The notes under the pieces were generated by a model. The model saw nothing but the letters and a program-made list of their open reading frames with translations, was not told the DNA's origin and searched no databases. DNA of 50,268 bases, taken from positions 1 through 50,268 of the forward strand of contig CAYTUG010000015.1 of assembly GCA_964441275.1 (NCBI GenBank). The letters run 5' to 3'. The stretch is from SZUA-584 sp964441275. Lineage in GTDB: Bacteria; Bacillota; Clostridia; Christensenellales; SZUA-584. Shown in pieces: positions 1 through 7,116 of this stretch. The translations under genes were made by a program, and so were the position numbers. Position 1 is the first letter of the stretch. Every line of letters begins with the position of its first letter.

Positions 1-29
1 CTAAAAATATCATCCACAGTATATGGCAT
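1..29 (-). CDS. 5' end of an unidentified gene, cut by the window edge
   Basis: An ATG at 27-29 on the minus strand is preceded by AAGGAG at 39-44 with a nine-base spacer, and it opens a reading frame starting MPYTVDDIF before the window ends. It lies 18 bases downstream of the XRE regulator stop, so the two are probably co-transcribed. Nine residues are too few to assign a family. The pairing of a small XRE regulator with a tightly linked downstream gene is common in toxin-antitoxin and restriction-associated loci, but that is only a guess here. Confidence 0.55.
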
Positions 30-47
30 AATTCGTTTCTCCTTGTA

Positions 48-266
48 TCATTGTTTTGTGTATTCCAATGCCGCGGTTATCTCTGCCGATAACACCTTAG
101 CGGAAGAAAAGTCTTTAATCTTATCCATCGCTAAGCGACTTGGCTTTGCTTTTTTATTCTCCCAACGGTTGAGTGTAGCATAACTAACGTTCAACTCGCG
201 GGCGAGTGTCTCCTGAGATATATTCAATTCTTTGCGTATGCTTTTCAGGATTTCATCAATCGTCAT
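48..266 (-). CDS. XRE-family helix-turn-helix regulator
   Basis: This 72-residue protein is a single-domain DNA-binding regulator. The helix-turn-helix spans roughly residues 5-55, with the typical SQETLARELNVSYATLNRWE core. The start at 266 is chosen because GGAGGT lies at 274-279 just upstream; a longer frame reaches 317 but would begin inside the promoter. The promoter is visible on the same strand (TTGTAC at 312-317, 17-bp spacer, TATAAT at 289-294), and an 8-bp inverted repeat overlaps its -10 element, which suggests autorepression. There is no second domain, so its role must come from the target gene, probably the one starting at 29. The family call is firm and the biological role is unknown. 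Confidence 0.85.
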   Translation of the reverse strand: MTIDEILKSIRKELNISQETLARELNVSYATLNRWENKKAKPSRLAMDKIKDFSSAKVLSAEITAALEYTKQ

Positions 267-288
267 AAAAGTCACCTCCATATAACTC

Positions 289-317
289 ATTATAACGGAT
301 GTTATAATATAGTACAA
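289..317 (-). promoter_or_regulatory. Promoter with overlapping palindromic operator for the XRE gene
   Basis: The minus strand carries TTGTAC (312-317), a 17-bp spacer and TATAAT (289-294). The palindrome ATTATAAC-GGAT-GTTATAAT occupies 289-308, covering the -10 box and most of the spacer; a further TATAAC half-site lies at 281-286. This placement fits repression by the XRE protein encoded directly downstream. The operator role is inference. Confidence 0.6.
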
Positions 318-534
318 TAATCTAATTAAGATAACTAAATAATATGATGGTAATATTTTAATCTTTTTCGAAGAATCAAAGTTCTATCCGAAGAGGATAT
401 AGCTCTTATCAAGGCAAATTTCGAATTCGCAGTTATAAATATTTTTTTTACAGCAATATTTTTTAAGATTATGTGTAAAGCTAATTATGGTTAGTATTAG
501 TTTTGCGTTTTAGCCTGCAAAGAAATAAAGGTAG

Positions 535-1287
535 ATGATGAGCATATCTTTAATAGTCATGATTTCGCTGCCTGTGCTCTATTTAACCGGCAGCTTAAGA
601 AGAATATTGGAGCAACTTAAAATAGGCGGGGCGGCTTTTGTAATATATTTTTTTATGGCGGCAGCGCTTTGCGCCGTTCCTGTTATAAACGTTTTGCCTT
701 TGATCTCCGTTAATTTAGCGGGGGTGTTTGTGTGCATTGCGCCAACTATTTATATTGCAATCAAAAAACAATGCGGTTACCGTTTTTTGTTAGCTTCCAA
801 TCTTATGGTTTTGTTGTCGGCACTGTCGAATTATTTATTTCTCACATTTACCATGCCAGTAATAAAGCCGGTTACGGGCATGGCTATCGTTGTTATCGCT
901 ATCTGTTGTTTGGGGTTTAAAGCGGCGCCTAAAGCGCCGGCATTGGCAGGGGTATTTACGTTAAGCGAAAACATTATTGATTTGCTTACCGGGCAAGTGC
1001 GCACGCTTCGGCTTTTTGACAGCATTGAGCTTGCTATGCTGTGTTTCTTGGTGTGTTTTTGCGCGGCGCCTATACTAAATTACGTTATACTCCAAAAACA
1101 GAAAAGAGCCGATGCTTCTGTTTTAACGCTTGCCGATGCGGATATAAAAGCAGCAGTGGAAACGATGGAACCCGAACTTGAAGATGCGCAGCAAAGCGAA
1201 ACGAACGGTTTGCAGACAGATGAAAACAACTTTGAAAACTGCGCTCAAAATACCTCTCCCATTGAGCCAAAACCAAGCGAAAGTTAA
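535..1287 (+). CDS. Unrecognised multi-pass membrane protein
   Basis: This 250-residue protein has about six hydrophobic segments (roughly residues 3-20, 32-52, 56-76, 84-108, 110-128 and 163-187), followed by a hydrophilic, acidic and Glu/Gln/Asn-rich tail from about residue 190 to the end. The translation starts MM, and either ATG (535 or 538) could be used; the upstream AAAGG is only a moderate ribosome binding site. I do not recognise the family. It sits about 120 bp upstream of the cotJ spore-coat operon on the same strand, so a spore-related membrane role is possible, but nothing in the sequence proves it. Confidence 0.7.
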   Translation: MMSISLIVMISLPVLYLTGSLRRILEQLKIGGAAFVIYFFMAAALCAVPVINVLPLISVNLAGVFVCIAPTIYIAIKKQCGYRFLLASNLMVLLSALSNYLFLTFTMPVIKPVTGMAIVVIAICCLGFKAAPKAPALAGVFTLSENIIDLLTGQVRTLRLFDSIELAMLCFLVCFCAAPILNYVILQKQKRADASVLTLADADIKAAVETMEPELEDAQQSETNGLQTDENNFENCAQNTSPIEPKPSES

Positions 1288-1374
1288 CTGACCAATATAC
1301 GAACATTAAAAACAGTGTCGAATGCTGAATATGTATGACACTATATTCGGGTATTTTCATATTATAAGATATAA

Positions 1375-1393
1375 CGCCTAAGGGGGTTAGGCG
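1375..1393 (+). promoter_or_regulatory. Perfect 7-bp hairpin in the cotJ leader
   Basis: CGCCTAA (1375-1381) and TTAGGCG (1387-1393) form a perfect stem around a GGGGG loop, ending five bases before the AAGGAG ribosome binding site (1398-1403) of cotJA. No T-tract follows, so it is not a terminator. It could be an operator dyad or an mRNA stability or translation element. Confidence 0.4.
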
Positions 1394-1410
1394 ATTTAAG
1401 GAGAAATATC

Positions 1411-1611
1411 ATGATATATAATGAATATCCCGATATGGCGACTGTGTCTAAAATATGCATACCATGGGAACAGGAGATTAAAAATGTTCAGTTAGCTCAT
1501 GCATATGTTCCATGGCAAAAAATGTGCGATACACTAAAGCCTGTGAGGGCACTAAAGTCGGGAACGGCGTTTCCTGAATTTTTATCTATAAGCAAAGGGG
1601 CATCGTCATGA
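1411..1611 (+). CDS. cotJA: Spore coat-associated protein CotJA
   Basis: The 66-residue product matches the small CotJA family: a short, proline- and aromatic-containing protein with the family layout AYVPWQKM...LKPVRALKSGTAFPEF. In Bacillus, CotJA is needed for assembly of CotJC into the inner spore coat and is made in the mother cell. Identification rests on length, the ALKSGTAFPEF-type C-terminal motif and the unmistakable downstream cotJB and cotJC genes. AAGGAG lies seven bases before the ATG. The stop overlaps the cotJB start by four bases, so the genes are translationally coupled. A sporulation sigma-factor promoter is expected upstream but I could not place one securely. Confidence 0.85.
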   Translation: MIYNEYPDMATVSKICIPWEQEIKNVQLAHAYVPWQKMCDTLKPVRALKSGTAFPEFLSISKGASS

Positions 1612-1883
1612 AAAAGGAAGAAATGCTAAGAGAACTTACAGCTCTTGATTTTTATGCGGTTGATTTACATTTGTATTTGAACACCCATCCGGATGATCGT
1701 GAAGCTCTCAACAAGTATAATGCAGTTGTATCGCAGGCTAACGCTTTGCGAAGTGAGTACGAGAGAATGTACGGGCCGCTTAGCTCGTATCGGTCGGTTA
1801 GCAAATACCCGTGGCAGTGGATAGACGATCCTTGGCCTTGGCAGTATCAGTTTAATTTTTATTTGGCGGGAGATGATAAATAA
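1608..1883 (+). CDS. cotJB: Spore coat protein CotJB
   Basis: The 91-residue protein is the second member of the CotJ system. It begins with a helical region (residues 1-55, LTALDFYAVDLHLYLNTHP typical of the family) and ends with an aromatic-rich tail containing WPWQYQF that is characteristic of CotJB. In Bacillus it belongs to the mother-cell coat operon with CotJA and CotJC. The ATG overlaps the cotJA stop by four bases (ATGA), and its own stop shares one base with the cotJC start. The family call is secure; its molecular role in the family is not well defined. Confidence 0.88.
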   Translation: MKKEEMLRELTALDFYAVDLHLYLNTHPDDREALNKYNAVVSQANALRSEYERMYGPLSSYRSVSKYPWQWIDDPWPWQYQFNFYLAGDDK

Positions 1884-2464
1884 TGTGGATATATGAAAAG
1901 AAACTTGAATACCCAATAAAGATAAAAAAGTCAGATCCGCGTATGGCAAAGGTTATCATAACACAGTATGGCGGGCCGGACGGTGAGCTTGCGGCATCAT
2001 TGCGTTATCTGAGCCAGCGTTTTTCTATGATCACACCTGAAGCTAAGGCTACGCTCAACGATATAGGCACCGAGGAATTAGCCCACCTTGAGATGGTTGG
2101 TACAATGGTAAGACAGTTGACTGAAAACGCAAGCGTTGAGGAGATAAAAAAGGCCGGGTTAGCCGCCTATTATGCCGACCACGGAAAAGGGGTATATCCC
2201 GCCAATGCTGCAGGCAACCCGTTTACCGCGGCTTACATTCAATCTAAAGGAGATCCGGTAACAGATTTGTATGAAAACTTGGCGGCGGAGGAAAAGGCGC
2301 GCTCTACTTACGAATATCTGATAAAGATGGCGGACGACCCTGATGTCATTGATCCGCTTAGGTTTTTAAGAGAGCGCGAAGTGGTGCATTTTCAGCGTTT
2401 TGGCGAGGCTCTTCGCCGCGTGCAGGATTATTTAGGGAATAAAAAAAGATTTAGCGTCAGATAA
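1883..2464 (+). CDS. cotJC: Spore coat manganese-catalase-like protein CotJC
   Basis: This 193-residue protein belongs to the manganese catalase (ferritin-like) family and is the major CotJ coat component. Dimetal-site carboxylates and histidines are visible in GTEELAHLEMVGTM (about residues 62-75) and in the AAEEKARSTYEYL and REREVVHFQRFGEAL segments, giving the paired E..H / E..ExxH helices of the fold. It is shorter than vegetative Mn catalases, as expected for CotJC. It is the last gene of the cotJ operon and is followed by a likely terminator. Peroxide removal in the coat is the known family activity; here it is inferred. Confidence 0.92.
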   Translation: MWIYEKKLEYPIKIKKSDPRMAKVIITQYGGPDGELAASLRYLSQRFSMITPEAKATLNDIGTEELAHLEMVGTMVRQLTENASVEEIKKAGLAAYYADHGKGVYPANAAGNPFTAAYIQSKGDPVTDLYENLAAEEKARSTYEYLIKMADDPDVIDPLRFLREREVVHFQRFGEALRRVQDYLGNKKRFSVR

Positions 2465-2501
2465 CAAGAAAGAATGCGTTAAGGTTAACAACGCAAGTGT
2501 C

Positions 2502-2545
2502 AAAGCCTTCTATGAAATACGCATAGAGGGTTTTGCCTTTTTTTG
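2502..2545 (+). terminator. Likely terminator of the cotJ operon
   Basis: The arms around AAAGCCTTCTATG (2502-2514) and CATAGAGGGTTTT (2522-2534) pair with G-T wobbles across a short loop, and a run of Ts follows at 2538-2544. A smaller hairpin (TGCGTT 2475-2480 / AACGCA 2490-2495) precedes it. Confidence 0.55.
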
Positions 2546-2815
2546 GATTATGCGGGCAAATGTCAAACGGGTATGGGTAATAAGAGGTTTTGCGAAACTC
2601 AGAATTCTTTTCGGTGCAATATCCAAACGAGAATTAACAACATAAACAGACATGGGCAACAGTTTTTGCTCATGATGGATCAGACCAAAAGTCATCATGA
2701 AAGATTGTTTCTAAATCAAATAGTTGAATAATGTGGATGCCGTTTGATTTAGAAACAAGCGTGAATATGCTTCATCCTAATCATTAAGTTTTATAAAACG
2801 ATACGACCTGTTTTT
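2546..2815. repeat. Gene-free stretch with two perfect inverted repeats
   Basis: No credible gene is seen here. TCATGATG (2670-2677) pairs with CATCATGA (2693-2700). A second, stronger dyad has 16-bp perfect arms: the left arm at 2705-2720 contains GTTTCTAAATC and the right arm at 2743-2758 is its exact reverse complement, around a 22-base loop. No long T-tract follows either. Short ORFs on both strands lack ribosome binding sites. A mobile-element relic or a structured RNA is possible. Confidence 0.55.
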
Positions 2816-3832
2816 TCACTTCGATCTGATTTTTCCTTCACGCCTCAGCCAACTTATTGTATCCGCGATGGTTTCATTCAGCGACCGGCATTGAAATTCT
2901 AACTCTTTTTCCGCTTTCTCAGTGCAATAGTTGTTGTTCCTCTCCAAGTTGTAGACAGTAAATCGACTAAACCATTTGGGTCCGTTTGTAATCTTGCCAT
3001 ATAACGCGCCAAGACCGGAAAAAGGGCGAACGAGCCATAACGGTATAGTTAAAAGAGGTTTTTTGGTTCCGGCTTCTTTGCATATGGCTTCTATTAATTG
3101 ACCGAAGGTATAACAACGGCTGGCCATAATATAGGTTTCGCCCTTGCGCCCTCTTTCGGCGCAGGCGAGGATTCCAGCGGTCAGATCCCTTGCATCTACG
3201 GAATTGAACGTACCGCCGATTGAAACGCGCAACCGACCTTCCGCAACCATCCTTATGGCGCTTGTGATCAGCCCGAAGCCATAGTCGTTCGGTCCGATAA
3301 TTCCGCTTGGATACACGACGGACGCATCCAAACCATTTTCCCGCACCGCCTGCAAAACCAAGTCTGTGGCCATCGTTTTAGTTTTGGCGTAATAACCGAT
3401 CACCTTATCCGGGTCATGGTTTTCTGATTCTCGGATAGGTTGCCCTTTGGGAAGCTCGGGGATTGCGCCTGTCGAGCTTACGTAAACAAGCTTTTTCACT
3501 TTGTGGCGCAAGCAGTTTCTAATAATGTTCCTTGTGCCGTCTACGTTGATTGCGCGAACCTTTTCATTGGGCTTGGGGTCCATCGTAACGATGCTTGCCG
3601 CATGTATGACAATGATCTCGGTACTTTCCGGTACTGAAAAGAATCTATCCAATGCTGCGCTATCCAAAAGGTCGCCTTCTGTGACTTCTACCCCATGCGG
3701 CATGCCTGCTATCGCGGCATCGTTAGGTAGCGCAAGTGCGCGGACGCGCTCGCCTCTTTCGGTTAATTCTTTTAGTATATTCCCGCCCAAAAGTCCGGTA
3801 GCTCCGGTGAGTAGAAAAAATTTACCCCTCAT
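2816..3832 (-). CDS. NAD-dependent epimerase/reductase of the extended SDR family
   Basis: The 338-residue protein is an extended short-chain dehydrogenase. It has the N-terminal Rossmann motif TGATGLLG (residues 9-16), the SST segment (119-121) and the catalytic YYAKTK (Tyr148, Lys152). The overall pattern resembles dihydroflavonol-4-reductase / NAD-epimerase type enzymes that act on small carbonyl or sugar-nucleotide substrates; the substrate cannot be read from the sequence. It is transcribed divergently from a TetR regulator, and the two promoters overlap completely, which makes it the likely target of that repressor. The ATG at 3830-3832 has only a weak upstream GGGGTG. Confidence 0.85.
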   Translation of the reverse strand: MRGKFFLLTGATGLLGGNILKELTERGERVRALALPNDAAIAGMPHGVEVTEGDLLDSAALDRFFSVPESTEIIVIHAASIVTMDPKPNEKVRAINVDGTRNIIRNCLRHKVKKLVYVSSTGAIPELPKGQPIRESENHDPDKVIGYYAKTKTMATDLVLQAVRENGLDASVVYPSGIIGPNDYGFGLITSAIRMVAEGRLRVSIGGTFNSVDARDLTAGILACAERGRKGETYIMASRCYTFGQLIEAICKEAGTKKPLLTIPLWLVRPFSGLGALYGKITNGPKWFSRFTVYNLERNNNYCTEKAEKELEFQCRSLNETIADTISWLRREGKIRSK

Positions 3833-3847
3833 TGTTCACACCCCAAA

Positions 3848-3953
3848 TTACACACTTGAGTAAGTTATAAGTCTATTATATAATATTAGAGGTGCAAGTC
3901 AATCTGAAAGACGCATAATCTGATATCTTACACAAAGTGGAGGAAGTGTGTAA
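3848..3953. promoter_or_regulatory. Overlapping divergent promoters with candidate TetR operators
   Basis: Toward tetR, TTGAGT (3856-3861) and TATAAT (3879-3884) are 17 bp apart. Toward the reductase, TTGACT (complement of 3897-3902) and TATAAT (complement of 3875-3880) are 16 bp apart, so the -10 boxes overlap. The 10-bp sequence TTACACACTT at 3848-3857 recurs inverted as AAGTGTGTAA at 3944-3953, touching the tetR start codon. These half-sites are candidate operators for the regulator. Confidence 0.6.
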
Positions 3954-4501
3954 TGCATAGAGAACAGACAAACATCGTGGCAACTCGCACACAGAAAGCC
4001 ATATCCGGCGCTTTATTATCTTTAATAAAAGATCATGCCTATGAGGACATATCGGTCACTGATATATGCAGGCGTGCCGATGTTGTGCGCAAAACTTTCT
4101 ATAATAATTTTCATTCAAAAGATGATGTGGTGCATTATTTAATTAACGATATTTTTCATGAGATGGAATCCAAAGTTGATTTGCAACATATGAGCGTGCA
4201 ACAAATTCTATTAATTTCGTTCAAATTCGTAATGGATAATCGTGACGATCTTTTGCTATTTTATAACAAGGGGCTTATCCGGTTCGCCCATAAGAGCATA
4301 TCGGCATACATCACAAAAGATCATATTCTATCCAAGCTGGACGAAAAGACGGTTGATGCAAGGGCATACAAATACATTGCCGCACAAATATCAGCGGTAC
4401 TCATAAGCGTTGTAGAAACCTGGATAGAAAACGACCTTGAAGAACCGATTGAGTTTATGGCAGAACTTACCGAAGCACTCATGTATAAGCACATTATATA
4501 A
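3953..4501 (+). CDS. TetR/AcrR-family transcriptional regulator
   Basis: The 182-residue protein has an N-terminal TetR DNA-binding domain. Residues 12-60 include TQKAISGALLSLIKDHAYEDISVTDICRRADVVRKTFYNNF read as helices 1-3, with the helix-turn-helix at about 34-53 and the conserved FY and F positions at the end. The C-terminal part (about 70-182) is an all-helical ligand-binding and dimerisation region of the type found in many Firmicutes TetR proteins. GGAGG at 3939-3943 precedes the ATG. It is divergent from the SDR gene and probably represses it and itself; the inducing ligand is unknown. Confidence 0.88.
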   Translation: MHREQTNIVATRTQKAISGALLSLIKDHAYEDISVTDICRRADVVRKTFYNNFHSKDDVVHYLINDIFHEMESKVDLQHMSVQQILLISFKFVMDNRDDLLLFYNKGLIRFAHKSISAYITKDHILSKLDEKTVDARAYKYIAAQISAVLISVVETWIENDLEEPIEFMAELTEALMYKHII

Positions 4502-4504
4502 TTT

Positions 4505-4785
4505 ATTGAAGCCTACCGCTTCCAAGACGGTATATATGTCTTTTGCAAAATCACAGATACTGTATACTTCTCATTTCGCAATATCTTTCGTATTGTCTCT
4601 CTCATCTATGTTGAATTGCCTCTGGGGGATGGGATTTTCATTTTTTTCAGTCTCGCAGATATCTCGGCAAGGCTGATCCCTACAGTGTATAGTTCATACA
4701 AACAATTGTGACTTTCTCTTCGTCACAATCAGTTTCCCGTTTTCATTATGCACATGCTCGTAGCGGATGCGCTGATAGTATTTTG
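4505..4785 (-). pseudogene. Decayed fragment of a serine site-specific recombinase
   Basis: Conceptual minus-strand translation gives LAEISARLKKMKIPSPRG, a TAG where a tryptophan codon is expected, then TIRKILRNEKYTVSVILQKT. This is the pattern of the 'Recombinase' domain of large serine recombinases (GIPTPxGxxxWxxxTIxxIL.NEKYxGD..LQKT). Upstream, in another frame, YEHVHNENGKLIVTKRK resembles the segment that normally precedes it. At least one in-frame stop and one frameshift separate the parts, and the catalytic resolvase domain is missing. It lies next to tRNA-Arg(CCG), so it is probably debris of an excised or decayed integrated element. The identification is by eye from short motifs. Confidence 0.5.
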
Positions 4786-4927
4786 AGTCAATAAAAACCA
4801 GCGATAGGAGTTGCGGGCTTTTTTCATGAGTTGCGCTGCCAAAAAAAGGTGTATGCTTTTGCGCGGGTATAAAGATATCGCGAACCAAAAACGATGATTC
4901 GCGATAGTGTGAGCGGCGACTCGCCGC

Positions 4928-5004
4928 TGGCGTACCCGGGAGGATTCGAACCTCTGACCTTTGGAGTCGGAGTCCAACGCTCTATCCGGCTGAGCTACGG
5001 GTAC
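4928..5004 (-). tRNA. tRNA-Arg (anticodon CCG)
   Basis: The minus strand folds as a full cloverleaf: acceptor GTACCCG/CGGGTAC, a D-arm with GCTCAGCCGGATAGAGC, anticodon stem TTGGA/TCCAA with loop CTCCGAC (anticodon CCG), T-arm AGAGG-TTCGAAT-CCTCC, discriminator G and an encoded CCA (4928-4930). CCG reads the arginine codon CGG. Confidence 0.95.
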
Positions 5005-5015
5005 ACGGCTAATAT

Positions 5016-5044
5016 AATATAACAGCAAAAAACGGCTAAGTCAA
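5016..5044 (-). promoter_or_regulatory. Promoter of tRNA-Arg(CCG)
   Basis: TTGACT (complement of 5039-5044) and TATATT (complement of 5016-5021) are 17 bp apart, placing transcription start a few bases upstream of the mature tRNA 5' end at 5004. Confidence 0.7.
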
Positions 5045-5256
5045 TTTGCAAACCGGTTCAAAGCATCATACAAATAAGTTAAAAGAGTAAAAAAACTTAT
5101 GTTATATGAAAAAAACTTTAACGCTTAGATGTCATGTAACAAAACGGAAAACGCGGTTAGCCTTTTAATCGTTTATGACTATTTATTTTTGGCACATAAT
5201 TTGTGAAGTTCGGTAAAAAATATTCTGAGACAAACTTTTTGAAAGGTGGAGTAAAA

Positions 5257-5412
5257 ATGCAAAAATTCAAATCAGGCCAAAAAGCGCCGCAAAGCGGAGA
5301 TTACAAAATAGTTAATGATAGAGGGCAGGTAGTAAGAAATGGTGTTACGCTTGATAAAGGCGATTCGTTTCCTCCAACGCCGGGAGCTAACCAGCATTTT
5401 ATAAAAGAATAG
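5257..5412 (+). CDS. YjzC-like small protein
   Basis: The 51-residue protein begins MQKFKSGQKAPQSGDYKIV and carries the GDSFPPTP motif with spacing typical of the YjzC family of small Firmicutes proteins of unknown function. The start at 5257 is chosen because GAAAGGTGGAG (5241-5251) is a strong ribosome binding site just before it; an in-frame ATG at 5203 lacks one. It is followed by a good terminator and appears monocistronic. Confidence 0.75.
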   Translation: MQKFKSGQKAPQSGDYKIVNDRGQVVRNGVTLDKGDSFPPTPGANQHFIKE

Positions 5413-5421
5413 TTAAGATAT

Positions 5422-5450
5422 GATCGGCTGTGCAAGCCGGTCTTTTATAA
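5422..5450 (+). terminator. Intrinsic terminator after the YjzC-like gene
   Basis: GATCGGCT (5422-5429) pairs with AGCCGGTC (5435-5442), with one G-T pair, followed by a TTTTATAATT tail. Confidence 0.7.
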
Positions 5451-5499
5451 TTGATATTGGCGCATATTTTTTATATAATACGGCTGTAAAGGGTTTTGT

Positions 5500-5991
5500 A
5501 TGAACATAATAAGCTGCCTTAAGCCCGTTGTAGACAATAAAAGCAGAATTCTTATATTAGGCTCGATGCCGGGCGGCGAATCGTTACGCAAAAAGCAGTA
5601 TTACGGACATGCCAGAAATGCTTTTTGGCCGCTTATGAGCTTTTTGCTTAACGTACCTTTTTCAACGGACTATCAATTAAGGCTTGATATGCTTCTATCA
5701 AACGGAATAGCGCTTTGGGATGTTATTAAGTGCTGCGAAAGAGAGGGCAGCCTTGATTCAAACATTAAAAACGCATCAATAAACGACTTTGACGATTTCT
5801 TTTTTGCGCACCCGAATATCAAGCACGCCTTTTTTAATGGCGGCAAGGCTTACGAATTGTTTTCTAAGCGCATAGGATTTAAATTTGACAATATAGGATT
5901 TACAAAGCTTGGATCTACCAGTCCGGCCCATGTTGTCACATTTCAAAAAAGGGTTGCTGATTGGCGGCGGATATTAGAATACTTGCCGTAA
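5500..5991 (+). CDS. DNA-deoxyinosine glycosylase (UDG superfamily)
   Basis: The 163-residue protein belongs to the uracil-DNA glycosylase superfamily, in the hypoxanthine-DNA glycosylase group that removes deaminated bases as the first step of base-excision repair. The GSMPGGESLRKKQYYGHARN stretch (residues 21-40) followed by FWPLM is the diagnostic active-site region, with Asn40 in the catalytic position; the second motif LGSTSPAH (138-144) contacts DNA. The length is normal for the family. An AAAGGG lies just ahead of the ATG. It appears to be a single-gene unit, and it is not linked to other repair genes nearby. Confidence 0.88.
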   Translation: MNIISCLKPVVDNKSRILILGSMPGGESLRKKQYYGHARNAFWPLMSFLLNVPFSTDYQLRLDMLLSNGIALWDVIKCCEREGSLDSNIKNASINDFDDFFFAHPNIKHAFFNGGKAYELFSKRIGFKFDNIGFTKLGSTSPAHVVTFQKRVADWRRILEYLP

Positions 5992-6324
5992 AAAGAAATA
6001 TTATTTACCGGCGGTTTGTCAGTCGGTAAATACAATATCTGCAAACATGCAGCGTTTTTATTAAGCCGTACCTTTATTGCATTGCTGTGCCATATTCTTC
6101 GTTGCGCAGGTGCGGTCTCGCGCATTTTAATGTTTTATTTTTTGGTCATATTTTGATAACGGCAGTATAAGTTGCAACCAACGGGACAGTAAAACAACAT
6201 ATGTTAAAACTTAGCTTTGTGAATTACAGTGCATCATGTTAATGAGCTTAATCTGTATCAAAACAACTGATCAAAAGAGTGTTTTGGCGATTTGGCGAAA
6301 GCGGAATTATTAAACGTTCAAGCC
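5992..6324. other. Intergenic region with no recognisable gene
   Basis: About 330 bases separate the glycosylase from the smsC promoter. A weak hairpin (TTTACCG / CGGTAAA, about 6004-6031) follows the glycosylase stop and may help 3'-end formation. I see no ORF with a ribosome binding site and no recognisable RNA. Confidence 0.5.
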
Positions 6325-6353
6325 TTGTCATAATGCGAAATAAGTATTATAAT
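6325..6353 (+). promoter_or_regulatory. Promoter of smsCB
   Basis: TTGTCA (6325-6330), a 17-bp spacer and TATAAT (6348-6353) lie 28 bp upstream of the smsC start codon. No obvious IscR-type palindrome overlaps it. Confidence 0.7.
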
Positions 6354-6381
6354 CGGGCTATTATAAAAATGCGGGGTATTT

Positions 6382-7116
6382 ATGCTTAAGCTTGATGACG
6401 TTACGCTGATAAAAGCGGGAAATACAATTCTTAAAAATGTTAGTGCGCAGCTTGAAACAGGCAAATTATATGTTGTTACCGGGCCCAACGGAAGCGGCAA
6501 ATCTTCGCTTGCGCGTATTATAATGGGGATAGACATGCCGGCGAGCGGGCGCATAATGTTAGACGGTGAAGATATTACAAACAAGGATATTTCGCAGCGT
6601 GCCAACTTGGGCATAGGGTACGCGTTCCAGCATCCGCCGCGTTTTAAAGGCATAACAGTTAAGGATTTGCTTGCATTCTCCATAGGCCAAGGCGCCCAAA
6701 AAGCATGGGATCTTTTATACGGGGTGGGGCTGTGCTCTCGGGAATACCTTGAGCGCGATGTTGACTCCACTCTGTCCGGGGGAGAAATCAAACGCATAGA
6801 GATTGCGACCGTGTTAGCGCGCAACTTGAAAGTGGCGGTATTTGATGAACCGGAGGCGGGTATAGACCTTTGGAGCTTTAGAAGGTTGGCTGATACGTTT
6901 AAAGAATTGCACGAGCGGTTATCCACTACAATAATCATAATTTCTCATCAGGAGAGAATATTAGAGCTTGCGGACGAGATAATTCTTGTTTCGAACGGCG
7001 GGATTCGCACCAATGTGCCATGCAGCGAGATATACAGGCCAAGCGTTCAGGCGGATTGTTTATGCAGCGAAAACTGCGGCAAAGTGGAGGTGGAAGATGC
7101 TCAGTGCATTGGATAA
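6382..7116 (+). CDS. smsC: SufC-like Fe-S assembly ATPase (SmsC)
   Basis: The 244-residue ABC ATPase is the SufC-type energiser of Fe-S cluster assembly. It has Walker A GPNGSGKS (34-41), Q-loop Gln83 in FQHPPRFKG, the signature LSGGE (131-135) followed by KRIEIA as in SufC, Walker B VAVFDEPEAGID (151-162) and the H-loop His189. It overlaps the SufB/SufD-like gene by 20 bases. No SufS, SufU or SufD lies nearby, so this is the minimal two-gene arrangement described for anaerobes as SMS. The C-terminal tail is unusual in having four cysteines (226, 228, 232 and 242), including CLCSENC, which could bind metal or a cluster. Confidence 0.85.
   Translation: MLKLDDVTLIKAGNTILKNVSAQLETGKLYVVTGPNGSGKSSLARIIMGIDMPASGRIMLDGEDITNKDISQRANLGIGYAFQHPPRFKGITVKDLLAFSIGQGAQKAWDLLYGVGLCSREYLERDVDSTLSGGEIKRIEIATVLARNLKVAVFDEPEAGIDLWSFRRLADTFKELHERLSTTIIIISHQERILELADEIILVSNGGIRTNVPCSEIYRPSVQADCLCSENCGKVEVEDAQCIG

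Noticed and set aside
2510..2731. Short ORFs of about 62 codons on both strands between cotJC and the SDR gene.
   Set aside because: They overlap one another and the terminator and inverted repeats, and have no ribosome binding site.
4437..4676. A 79-codon plus-strand ORF overlapping the end of tetR.
   Set aside because: It starts inside tetR without a ribosome binding site, and the opposite strand explains the region better as a recombinase relic.
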